Of a stretch of 64,000 nt of DNA, positions 34,735 to 43,318 are shown piece after piece (positions within the stretch are counted from its first letter, which is position 1; every line of letters starts with the position of its first letter). A program made the translations under genes and the position numbers. Origin of the DNA: CAUPWF01 sp036656795. Its GTDB lineage: Bacteria; Bacillota; Clostridia; Lachnospirales; Lachnospiraceae. The notes below the pieces were generated by a model. The model saw nothing but the letters and a program-made list of their open reading frames with translations. It ran no database searches and was not told where the DNA came from. The DNA is taken from assembly GCA_036656795.1 (NCBI GenBank), contig JAVXHR010000008.1, positions 1 to 64,000 on the forward strand, in the 5' to 3' direction.

Positions 34735-35847
34735 CTACTCAACATCTACTTTGCAAAGTTCTTTTTTTCTTTGTTTCTTAAGCATGATATTCTTAAGAAC
34801 CATAAAGATAATAAGCAAAACTCCTACATACCCATTTAAAACATAGATAATATTCACCAATTTTGCAAATGGTATAGTCAAGCTTACTATAAATCCGGTA
34901 ACTGCCAGAATTACTGTTACCACTTTAAACGGTGTAGTATTTTCTTTTGTAAATCTTGAAGATGCGGTCCACAGTAGCGGAACTGCTGTAGTGTATATTC
35001 CCAATATAATCACAATAGAAAAGATTGCTGAAAGCCCTGGGAATATTTTCTTTGCTAAGATAAGGTTTGGTATCTGAGCCGCACTTACAACATCAATATT
35101 GGCAAGTAGTGCAAACCCCATTAGCAAGATAGCAATTGCAATAACTCCTGTTGCCCAAAACATTCCCGTAGTTAATTCTTTAAATCTGTTCTTTGCTCCC
35201 AACTCTGCCATGAATCCTGCAAACCAAAGTAGACAAAATCCACCGTATGAACAGCCAGAGAAAAACCAGTGATTCGATGCCGCCATTACTTCCACTTCCC
35301 CGGAAGCAATCAGTCTTGCTCCTTCTGCAACTTGACCATAATCTCGAAACAGTGTAATCGCTCCTATCGCAATACATAGGAGAATAATAATTGGGCCAAC
35401 TTTTCCCAACACGTCCACCATAGCATTTAGCCCACCTACTACAGTAATTCCAGCCGTCACCGTCAAGATCACGCCTCCTACCGCAAGAGGTAGCCCATAT
35501 TGTTGTTGTATGGTAGCCGATGCTCCGGCTACCATTACAATAAAGGACATATAACAAAATAGAACTGCAAAATAATCGAATAGCTTTCCTATCTTATCCC
35601 CACAAAAATACGTAAAAACCTGACTTCCTCTTTCAAAATCAGCCGTAGAACCTGCCTTTGCAAAATTATAATTGGTATACAGAAAAATACATAAAAATGT
35701 AACAATTACTAAGATACTTTTATATCCATATGCCGTAAAATATTGTAAGATTTCTTGTCCTGTAGCAAATCCCGAACCAATTGTAAACGCGATTACTGTC
35801 CCAGCAAAAGTTAGTACTTTTCCTATTCGTACTTTATCGCAATTCAT
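34735..35847 (-). CDS. YkvI-family membrane transporter
   Basis: A 370-residue integral membrane protein with about ten to eleven segments, related to branched-chain amino-acid/LeuT-fold carriers (IGSGFATGQEILQYF near 22-36). It lies 31 bases after the selenoprotein reductase gene, in the same operon, so it probably imports the reductase substrate (an amino acid or betaine-like compound); that is inference. Start after AGGGAGG. Confidence 0.8.
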   Translation of the reverse strand: MNCDKVRIGKVLTFAGTVIAFTIGSGFATGQEILQYFTAYGYKSILVIVTFLCIFLYTNYNFAKAGSTADFERGSQVFTYFCGDKIGKLFDYFAVLFCYMSFIVMVAGASATIQQQYGLPLAVGGVILTVTAGITVVGGLNAMVDVLGKVGPIIILLCIAIGAITLFRDYGQVAEGARLIASGEVEVMAASNHWFFSGCSYGGFCLLWFAGFMAELGAKNRFKELTTGMFWATGVIAIAILLMGFALLANIDVVSAAQIPNLILAKKIFPGLSAIFSIVIILGIYTTAVPLLWTASSRFTKENTTPFKVVTVILAVTGFIVSLTIPFAKLVNIIYVLNGYVGVLLIIFMVLKNIMLKKQRKKELCKVDVE

Positions 35848-35878
35848 ATAAACCTCCCTGCATTTATAGACCTATGCC

Positions 35879-37186
35879 TTATTCAAAAACGGTCTGTCCG
35901 TCAATAGGTGTCTGTAATGCCAGAAGCGCTTTGTCAACTAACTTCACACGAATCTTCTTACTTTCTTCGTCTCCTAACACAGGATTTCCCAATGGATATG
36001 GAATACCTACTGTTGGCACAATTCTATTGGCACCAATTGTCAATGAAATTGGCACTACTGTTGCCATATGTACTACAGGAATTCCCGCACGCTCTACTTC
36101 TTTTACCATCGTTGCGCCGCAACGTGTACAAGTGCCTCAAGTAGAAGTTAGGATAACCGCATCTACACCATCTGCAACTAATTTTTTACTAAATTCTTCG
36201 CCAAATCCCTTCGCGTTTCCAGTCGATGTTCCTGTTCCTGTCGTTGTAACAAAGTAATTAGTCAGGCTTCCGATTTCTCCTGCTTTTTCCTTTTCGCGTA
36301 ACACATCCAACGGAACAACTAAGTTTGGATTTGCTAATACAAATGAGCGATCATATCCACCATGTACTGTCATAAAATCGTCTGGACTCATAGTATTCAT
36401 TCCTGTAATATCATAGATTCCATATCTAGTTGCACTAGAAGACTCAATATGATCTGGATTCCCCTGTGGCACAATTCCACCAGATGTTACAATGGCTATC
36501 TTTGCTTTCTTCATATCTACTACCGGTGCTACTGGTGCTACACGATCAAATACAGGCATTGGATATTCTGTTTCGTATGCTTCACCCGCACATTTTTTCA
36601 CTAATAGTTCCACTGCTCGTTCAGAACCTCTTTTTTCATGGAAATAATTCACTCGAATTCCACGTTCCAGATAGCCCTCTTCTGATGGGCCCAATATCTC
36701 TTGTCCCGTTGCTAATTTCTTAATTAAAGTTGTCATAGCCGGTAATACTTTTTTCATTCCCGCTGCAGATATTGGAGTCTCAACTACAATTAAGTCCTTG
36801 CGGAACATATCTACACCTGGATTCTCCGGATACATTCCGGTGATAACAGGAATCTGTAATTCTGTTTCTACTACTTTTGCCATAGTTCCACATGCAACGC
36901 CATAACGACCTGCATTAAATGCTGGACCAGCTACAAACAATTGTGGATTGTATGGTTTCATTAGCTCAATAATCTGTGCCTGTGCTTCTTTGATATTCTC
37001 TCCAAAATAGTTGTCCCCGCAGATAACAGTTGCGACAATTTCATATTCATCGCCCAATCCTGCTTGTATTCCAACGCCGGGACCTACGACGCCTTCTCTG
37101 ATCTCCGGTTTCATATCAGCTTTTTCTTCTCCACCAATTCCACCAAAGAATTGATTAATATAATGTACAATTTTAATTTTTCCCAT
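35879..37186 (-). CDS. Glycine/sarcosine/betaine reductase component B selenoprotein (GrdB/GrdF/GrdH type), in-frame UGA read as selenocysteine
   Basis: The frame from ATG 37186 runs to TGA at 36139-36137 and continues uninterrupted to a stop at 35879, giving 435 residues, the normal family length. Around the UGA the protein reads TST-U-GTCTRCGATM, the conserved UxxCxxC active site near residue 350. A stem-loop starts 12 bases after the UGA. The selenocysteine cleaves the C-N bond of glycine, sarcosine, betaine or a related substrate, passing the carboxymethyl group to GrdA selenoprotein (not in window). Which substrate is undetermined, hence no symbol. A gene caller unaware of Sec would split it at 36137. 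Confidence 0.92.
36110..36139 (-). promoter_or_regulatory. Selenocysteine UGA and bacterial SECIS-like hairpin
   Basis: UGA at 36139-36137, followed after 12 bases by CGTTGC-GGC-GCAACG (36124-36110), a perfect six-base stem with a G-containing three-base loop, the expected place for the SelB-binding SECIS inside the coding sequence. Confidence 0.75.
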
Positions 37187-37200
37187 GTCTATTCCCCTTC

Positions 37201-38487
37201 CTAATAACCTTTTGCCGCTAGATGATTGTATCCATTGGCAATTGTTGATGCTATGATAATCTGTAACTCTGCGTCAAAGCTTCCGTCAGAAGCTAAACAG
37301 CCGTCGCTTCCACCTATTTGAGACTCGATGTAATCTGTCATTCCAATCACTTTATCCATTGCTGGAAAATGTAACATTGCATTTCCTTGTCCACAAGACA
37401 CCAGTGCATCTGCCTCATCTACAACGTCTGCAAGGGATTGAGACTTTCCATCTTTTCCCGGAAATTCATCTGTAATCAATACAACTTTCACACCCTTTTG
37501 AGATACCTTTTTACAGTTCATCATAAGGTCTGTATCCGGATTACCATATCCTTCTTCTGTAATCAATACTCCGTCTAATCCAAGTACTTCAGCCAATTTT
37601 GCAACCATATCAGAACAGCGTTCTTTATCTGCAAGGAATACATTTTCATTCGTTAAAATAACTCCGATAAAGTTCAAGTCTTTTCCATGACGTTTATATA
37701 GGTCTTCAATAACCGGATTGTTCAGATGATGAAACGTGGTAACTTTATCGCATGGTGCAACACAATTCCCACTAATAATTGCTCCATCCATAATCTCTGT
37801 AGGGTACATAAATGTTGGAACAAATTTCTTCGCATCTACGCCATAATAGTATGTATCATGAAGCAATCCTTGTGATTGAAGCATATGTACATATCCAATC
37901 TTCGGAAGATTAGGATATTGTGCAATTTGTTGTGCTAATGGTTTTGTTTCATAAGTTACCACTTCATCAGGTTCTACTTCTTTGGCAGCTTTCCCAATAT
38001 AAGTTGCAACTTTAAGTCCCACTAATCTTGCCGCTTCTTCATATGCATGAGTTTCAATCCCTTCTTTTGGCTCTACTACTACGCATAAATTATAAGTCTT
38101 AGAGAACGGACAGTAATCTGCTGCAGGACCACTCATATCTATCACACCTTCTTGAAATCCTACAATCTTACCACAAGTAACTACATTAGTTCCTACCAAA
38201 GCATGAGTTCTTCCACTACCTACCTCAGCTACTTTTCCCATAACTCCTGGGAAAATTGTTCCTTTTCCAGTTACCTTGACTCTTGGTTCGATTACATCTT
38301 TAACCGGTGTGATTCTTACCGATTCACCCGGTTTGGCAATATCTACTTTAACAGCAATAATCCTGTCATCTTCCAATACTAATTTTTCTACCTCTTCCTT
38401 GCATACGGTAAGAGTACCATCTGCTACAGATGTATCATTCCCAAATACAAGATTCTTAATAAAGATTTTTCCCAATTCTAATTTCAT
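37201..38487 (-). CDS. Glycine/sarcosine/betaine reductase component B alpha/beta proprotein (GrdE/GrdG/GrdI type)
   Basis: A 428-residue proprotein that is cleaved before an internal cysteine to leave a pyruvoyl group that binds the amino substrate as a Schiff base. The likely site is SGNCVAPCDKVTTFHHLNNP near 240-259. With the selenoprotein 14 bases downstream it forms component B, the substrate-specific part of the reductase. Components A and C (grdA, grdC, grdD), thioredoxin system genes and selD/selA are not in the window. Substrate unassigned. Confidence 0.9.
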   Translation of the reverse strand: MKLELGKIFIKNLVFGNDTSVADGTLTVCKEEVEKLVLEDDRIIAVKVDIAKPGESVRITPVKDVIEPRVKVTGKGTIFPGVMGKVAEVGSGRTHALVGTNVVTCGKIVGFQEGVIDMSGPAADYCPFSKTYNLCVVVEPKEGIETHAYEEAARLVGLKVATYIGKAAKEVEPDEVVTYETKPLAQQIAQYPNLPKIGYVHMLQSQGLLHDTYYYGVDAKKFVPTFMYPTEIMDGAIISGNCVAPCDKVTTFHHLNNPVIEDLYKRHGKDLNFIGVILTNENVFLADKERCSDMVAKLAEVLGLDGVLITEEGYGNPDTDLMMNCKKVSQKGVKVVLITDEFPGKDGKSQSLADVVDEADALVSCGQGNAMLHFPAMDKVIGMTDYIESQIGGSDGCLASDGSFDAELQIIIASTIANGYNHLAAKGY

Positions 38488-38519
38488 GTTTTTATTCCTT
38501 TCTGTTGTTTGATTTTGTA

Positions 38520-38680
38520 TATTATCGCGATAACACTATATTAAAAAAATAAAACTTAGCTTTTATAATAAGCTTCCCGATTGTTACCACGATAACATTA
38601 AAATAAAAAAAATTATTTATCGCAAAAAATTATAAATATATTTTTTATTTCTATAAATATACACTGTTATCGCGATAATT
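38520..38680. promoter_or_regulatory. Three-copy palindromic operator cluster upstream of reductase operon
   Basis: TTATCGCGATAA occurs at 38522-38533 and within TGTTATCGCGATAATT at 38665-38680; a variant TGTTACCACGATAACA is at 38582-38597, and a half-site TTATCGC near 38617. Spacing between sites is 60-85 bases. The 16-base palindrome with central CG resembles LacI-family operators. Nothing else in the 523 bases between grdE and the LRR gene looks coding; a possible TATAAT for the LRR gene is at 38853. Confidence 0.65.
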
Positions 38681-39010
38681 GCAAGAGTTTTTAGATATTT
38701 TGTCTGTTTTTTTTATATATTTCTTGTTTTTTTTGTCAAAAAATCAGTAAAAACATGATGATTCCCTAAAACACTGTATCTATTAGCATTATGTAGGACA
38801 TAGCTTCCTGTTTTTATTTTATTCTTGTTTTTAAGGGATAAATAAGGTAAGATATAATATGGGACATGATATGATTTCATGTTATGTCTAAAGGTGTACA
38901 TTTACACACATTTTTAAGAAAGGAAGAGGAGTATAAACTATAGTGTAGCAATTATTGTATTCAGACAGCAAATTTACTTTGCGAAAGCAAAAGAGGAGGA
39001 AAACAAAGAA

Positions 39011-40642
39011 ATGAAAGACAAAAAAAATAAAACCAGCAAAATATTATTATCTTCAATAATGGTATTTGCAATGGCATTTACTTTTATACCAACAAATGTA
39101 TTAGCAATGGATAATAACCCTAACAACGCAAGTGTAGCAAGCCCTAGAGCAGGTGAGGTGGCGATCGATGAAACGAATTTTCCAGACCCTGCTTTTAAGA
39201 CATACGTATCAACAAACATTGACACGGATGGTAACAATTCTTTATCACAATCAGAAATGGATGCTGTAACTTCTATAATGATAGTTGAGTCACCAGTGAC
39301 ATCTTTAACAGGAATTGCTTTTTTCCCTAATTTAATGAGTCTAAATTGTAAGAATTCACATCTCACAAGTTTAGATGTGAGCAAAAACCTTGCTTTAAAA
39401 TATCTATTTTGTTCTAGCGATAGCGGTACCAATCAAATCAAAAGTTTAGACTTGACTAAGAATACTATTTTAGAATCTCTAGGTTTTGCATCTAATTTAC
39501 TCACAAGTTTAGATGTAAGCAATAATCCTAAATTAGAAAGTTTAGATTGTTCATATAATCAACTCACTAATTTAGATGTGACTAAGAATACTGCTTTAAC
39601 AAATCTATCTTGTACGCGCAATCAACTCACAAGTTTAGATGTAAGCAATAATACTTCTTTATTTGGTTTGAATTGTTCTGAAAATCAACTGACAAGCCTA
39701 GATGTGACTACGAATACTGCTTTAATGAATTTTGATTGTTCTTTACAGGCAAGCACTATTACTTATGATAAGAACAAAGGATATAAGTTAAATGCATATG
39801 ATACAGGATTTGATAAGAGTAAAGGATCCAATTTTGCAGGTGCTACATTGGAAGGTGATGGAACACTCACTGGTGTTACATCAGGTACACCTATTACATA
39901 CAATTATGATACTGGACATGCTGGTTCGCCTATGGATGTTACGCTTAATTTCACAAATATCCCTGACCCTGATAAAGACAAATTAGCTGAAGCGAAACCA
40001 TTAGCTGAAAAGGCAATTACTGATATTACAGCTACGAATGATACAACAGCAGGAAATATCCTTGACGCTGTAACAACTGGTATTTCTTCTGTAGGTGGTG
40101 TAACTGTTTCATGGAAATCTGGCTCACCAATCATTACACCAGCGACAAAGGATAAAGCAGGTTCTATCACAGGAACTATCGTCTTAACAAGTGGTAGCAA
40201 AACAATTGAAATAGCAGCGAATAAGGTTATAAACCAACTTTCAGATAATGATGATAAATTAGCTAAAGTAAGAGCATTAGTTGAAACTGCAATCAAAGAT
40301 ATGAAAGTGTCAAATACTACTACCGCTAAAGATTTTCTTGATACAGTTAAGAATAGTATCACTTCTATAACTGGTGTAACGGCATCATGGAAATCAGGTT
40401 CACCAATCATCACAAAGGCTACTAATGATAAAGATGGTTCTATTACAGGAACAATCGTATTAACAAGTGATAGCAAAACATTAGAAATCACTGTGAATAA
40501 AGTTATTAACAAGCTTTCATCTAAATCAAATTCTCCTCAAACAGGCGATACATCAAATACAATGCTTTATTTTGGAATGATTATTCTATCTGGATGTATA
40601 GCAGGATATGGTTTAAAGAAGAAAAAATCTCTAAGAAGATAA
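39011..40642 (+). CDS. Leucine-rich-repeat surface protein with sortase-like C terminus
   Basis: A 543-residue exported wall protein. Signal peptide residues 1-32 (cleavage after NVLA), then an EF-hand-like DTDGNNSLSQSEM near 72-84. About eight leucine-rich repeats of roughly 21 residues follow (pattern LTSLDVSNNxxLxxLxCxxNQ, about 95-240), then two repeats of an 85-residue domain (DKLAEAKPLAEKAI and DKLAKVRALVETAI starts). The C terminus has SPQTGD, a hydrophobic segment and KKKKSLRR, a sortase signal with Ser in place of Leu. AT-richer than its neighbours. Role likely adhesion. Confidence 0.85.
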   Translation: MKDKKNKTSKILLSSIMVFAMAFTFIPTNVLAMDNNPNNASVASPRAGEVAIDETNFPDPAFKTYVSTNIDTDGNNSLSQSEMDAVTSIMIVESPVTSLTGIAFFPNLMSLNCKNSHLTSLDVSKNLALKYLFCSSDSGTNQIKSLDLTKNTILESLGFASNLLTSLDVSNNPKLESLDCSYNQLTNLDVTKNTALTNLSCTRNQLTSLDVSNNTSLFGLNCSENQLTSLDVTTNTALMNFDCSLQASTITYDKNKGYKLNAYDTGFDKSKGSNFAGATLEGDGTLTGVTSGTPITYNYDTGHAGSPMDVTLNFTNIPDPDKDKLAEAKPLAEKAITDITATNDTTAGNILDAVTTGISSVGGVTVSWKSGSPIITPATKDKAGSITGTIVLTSGSKTIEIAANKVINQLSDNDDKLAKVRALVETAIKDMKVSNTTTAKDFLDTVKNSITSITGVTASWKSGSPIITKATNDKDGSITGTIVLTSDSKTLEITVNKVINKLSSKSNSPQTGDTSNTMLYFGMIILSGCIAGYGLKKKKSLRR

Positions 40643-40662
40643 TTCATAGGTGATGATGTCTT

Positions 40663-40745
40663 AAAATAACACAAGGTGAAAACGACCAAATATGAACCTA
40701 TTTCTCATGGGTTTATGTTTGGTCGTTTTTGCCTTGTGTTATTTT
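40663..40745. terminator. Long bidirectional terminator hairpin
   Basis: Outer arms 40663-40676 and 40732-40745 pair perfectly and inner arms 40679-40690 / 40718-40729 pair perfectly; T-runs occur on both strands. It overlaps the last codons of the convergent tetR gene. Confidence 0.8.
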
Positions 40746-41432
40746 AACATTCAATAAATCAGACGCATACATTCGTATTGCATCTGTCACACAATGAACT
40801 ACTTCTTCTACCAACGCTTCAATATCCTCCGGGTCTTCATCTAATACGCCTTTAAATACTCCTTTAAAACAGTAAACACACATCTTATTAAGGTTTTTTG
40901 CATTTTCCAGAGAAATCACTCCGGCTTCTACACAGCGTAACGCTATAAAATAATCTCTTTTCGCAAAGGTACCCTCTTGTAACATAAATTGTAGATGTTC
41001 ACTCAGAATCTGTATGCCTTCTGGAAACATCTTATAATATTCCCGCAGTGCCTGTGGGAGTTTGTCTTTTTGCTCACCAAAGAAAAGACAGTCAAATGCT
41101 TTTGGTTCTTTAAATGCCTGCCTAGAGAAACATTCCCATATTCCAATATACATATCCCATACATTTTCCCATCGGGTTTCGTGATTTTGTAACTCCTCCA
41201 CATACTCTTTTAGGAATCCAATCTGAACATAAAATATCAATTCTTTTAAATTAGCAAAATGACGATATAACGAGGTACTGCTACAACCTAATTCCCTTGC
41301 CAGTCTTCTGATAGACACAGCTTCTACCCCTTCATTCAATACAATCTCATAAGCCTTCGCTATATAGTCCCTACGAGTTAGATTTTTAATATATGTATCA
41401 TCTTGCATCTTACAAACACCGTCCTTATCCAT
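40713..41432 (-). CDS. TetR-family transcriptional regulator
   Basis: A 239-residue regulator. The N-terminal HTH (about 18-65: AREL..SSTSLYRHFANLKELI) is followed by a ligand-binding domain without recognised specificity. Its ATG overlaps the grdX stop (TAATG), so the genes are translationally coupled. Candidate regulator of the reductase genes; the palindromes at 38520-38680 are possible targets, though their form is more LacI-like. An in-frame Met nine codons on is a weaker start. Confidence 0.88.
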   Translation of the reverse strand: MDKDGVCKMQDDTYIKNLTRRDYIAKAYEIVLNEGVEAVSIRRLARELGCSSTSLYRHFANLKELIFYVQIGFLKEYVEELQNHETRWENVWDMYIGIWECFSRQAFKEPKAFDCLFFGEQKDKLPQALREYYKMFPEGIQILSEHLQFMLQEGTFAKRDYFIALRCVEAGVISLENAKNLNKMCVYCFKGVFKGVLDEDPEDIEALVEEVVHCVTDAIRMYASDLLNVKITQGKNDQT

Positions 41433-41812
41433 TAAAAAGCATTTTCTACCAGTGACAAATCTATGGTTTTAAAATCTTCTTTTACTTTTTCGGAATAATT
41501 TGGCAGTTCTCGCAACTCTTTAAATTTGTAATAGGTTTCTATCGCTGCCTCTATCAGTTCAAGACTTCTTCCGTCTAACTTCTTATCTTCTGATAATTCC
41601 AATAATATAGATTTATAAGGCGTCTGGTTTGGTTTTAAACTGCCCGCTAATGGATGAGTTAATAACACATATCCCTCATGAATCTTATCTCTCACTTTTG
41701 TAAGTACCTCAAAATAAGACTCAAGTAAGATAACCTGCATGTCCCCTTTATATTTTTTCTCCACACGATTATTGTTCGTTACTAATAAACATTGACTTTT
41801 ATTTTTTAACAT
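41432..41812 (-). CDS. grdX: GrdX-family protein
   Basis: A 126-residue cytoplasmic protein of unknown biochemical role that normally heads glycine/betaine/sarcosine reductase gene clusters. Recognisable segments are LLVTNNNRVEKKYK near 9-22 and YVLLTHPLAGSLKPNQTPYK near 48-67. GAGAGGAAAG precedes the ATG. Here it is paired only with tetR, downstream of tuf and on the far side of the LRR gene from the reductase operon. Confidence 0.8.
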   Translation of the reverse strand: MLKNKSQCLLVTNNNRVEKKYKGDMQVILLESYFEVLTKVRDKIHEGYVLLTHPLAGSLKPNQTPYKSILLELSEDKKLDGRSLELIEAAIETYYKFKELRELPNYSEKVKEDFKTIDLSLVENAF

Positions 41813-41878
41813 CTTTCTTTCCTCTCACTTCTATAAATCTGTATTTAACAAAATCAGTCCCCTTGAACCTTCTCTATA

Positions 41879-41907
41879 TGTATACCATGTGTTTGTAAAT
41901 AAATCAA
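41879..41907 (-). promoter_or_regulatory. Promoter of grdX-tetR
   Basis: Minus-strand TTGATT (41907-41902), 17-base spacer, TATACA (41884-41879), just downstream of the tuf terminator. Confidence 0.65.
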
Positions 41908-41923
41908 TTCTTTTGTGAATTAA

Positions 41924-41961
41924 AAAACTGCAATCCCCAATTGCTCAAGGATTGCAGTTTT
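41924..41961 (-). terminator. Terminator of tuf
   Basis: Minus-strand AAAACTGCAATCC / GGATTGCAGTTTT stem (13 pairs, 12-base loop) ending in a T-run. Confidence 0.88.
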
Positions 41962-41987
41962 ATGTTATATCTTGTTTTACTTTACAA

Positions 41988-43181
41988 TTATTCGATAATG
42001 GTAGCAACCTTACCTGAACCAACCGTACGTCCACCTTCACGGATAGCAAAGCCTAAACCTTGTTCCATAGCGATTGGATGGATAAGTTCGATTGTCATCT
42101 CAATGTTATCTCCAGGCATACACATCTCTACACCCTCTGGTAAGTTACATACACCAGTTACGTCAGTTGTTCTGAAGTAGAATTGTGGTCTGTAGTTATT
42201 GAAGAAAGGAGTATGACGTCCACCTTCGTCTTTTGTTAATACATATACTTGTGCTGTATATTTTGTATGACATGTTACAGAACCCGGTTTGATAAGAACT
42301 TGACCACGTTCGATTTCATCTCTTTGAACACCACGAAGAAGTGCACCAATATTATCACCTGCTTGAGCTTCATCAAGAAGTTTACGGAACATTTCGATTC
42401 CCGTTACAACTACTTTACGTGATTCTTCTTTGATACCAACGATTTCAATTTCATCAGATACATGAAGAGTACCACGTTCAACTCTACCTGTAGCAACTGT
42501 ACCACGACCTGTAATTGAGAATACATCCTCTACTGGCATTAAGAATGGTTGATCTGTAGCACGTTGTGGATCTGGAATCCAGCTGTCAACTGCAGCCATA
42601 AGTTCCATGATCTTATCACCCCATTCACCTGAAGGATCTTCAAGTGCTTTAAGTGCTGAACCTTGAACAATTGGAGTATCATCGCCTGGGAATTCATATT
42701 CATCTAATAATTCACGAATTTCCATCTCTACTAATTCTAATAATTCTTCATCATCTACCATATCACATTTATTCATGAATACAACGATATAAGGAACACC
42801 AACCTGACGTGAAAGTAAGATATGCTCTTTTGTCTGAGCCATAACTCCATCAGTAGCTGCTACTACAAGGATAGCACCATCCATTTGAGCAGCACCTGTA
42901 ATCATGTTCTTAACGTAATCGGCATGTCCTGGACAGTCTACATGAGCATAATGACGATTATCTGTTTCATACTCAACGTGAGATGTAGAAATTGTGATTC
43001 CACGTTCTCTTTCTTCTGGAGCCTTGTCGATATTTGCAAAATCTACTGCAGCATTTCCTGAAACTCTTTCACTAAGAGTCTTTGTGATTGCAGCTGTTAA
43101 CGTAGTTTTACCATGGTCAACGTGACCAATAGTACCAATATTACAATGTGGTTTTGTTCTTTCAAATTTAGCTTTTGCCAT
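41988..43181 (-). CDS. tuf: Elongation factor Tu
   Basis: GTPase delivering aminoacyl-tRNA to the ribosome, 397 residues from ATG at 43181 (AAGGAGGATATTC upstream; the reading from 43220 lacks a site). P-loop GHVDHGKTT, switch II DCPGHADYV, NKCD G4 motif. C-terminal GRTVGSGKVATI intact. Has its own promoter besides readthrough from fusA. Confidence 0.98.
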   Translation of the reverse strand: MAKAKFERTKPHCNIGTIGHVDHGKTTLTAAITKTLSERVSGNAAVDFANIDKAPEERERGITISTSHVEYETDNRHYAHVDCPGHADYVKNMITGAAQMDGAILVVAATDGVMAQTKEHILLSRQVGVPYIVVFMNKCDMVDDEELLELVEMEIRELLDEYEFPGDDTPIVQGSALKALEDPSGEWGDKIMELMAAVDSWIPDPQRATDQPFLMPVEDVFSITGRGTVATGRVERGTLHVSDEIEIVGIKEESRKVVVTGIEMFRKLLDEAQAGDNIGALLRGVQRDEIERGQVLIKPGSVTCHTKYTAQVYVLTKDEGGRHTPFFNNYRPQFYFRTTDVTGVCNLPEGVEMCMPGDNIEMTIELIHPIAMEQGLGFAIREGGRTVGSGKVATIIE

Positions 43182-43255
43182 TTTGAATATCCTCCTTATT
43201 ATATGGCCCTTTTTGGGCATTTTTTATTAGTTTCTAATTTGCTCGGTTACTGATA

Positions 43256-43284
43256 ATTATATTTCAAATCTTCCAGTTTTTCAA
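43256..43284 (-). promoter_or_regulatory. Independent promoter of tuf
   Basis: Minus-strand TTGAAA (43284-43279), 17-base spacer, TATAAT (43261-43256), in the 137-base fusA-tuf spacer. Confidence 0.75.
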
Positions 43285-43318
43285 GTCTTTTTATAATTTT
43301 TATAACAATATCAACATG

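Noticed and set aside
35879..37186. Nonsense mutation or pseudogene in the GrdB-type gene
   Set aside because: UGA sits exactly at the conserved selenocysteine, the frame continues with conserved residues to family length, and a hairpin follows.
38713..38901. Minus-strand frame of 62 residues in the reductase-LRR intergenic region
   Set aside because: Low-complexity AT-rich frame without a ribosome-binding site or recognisable domain.
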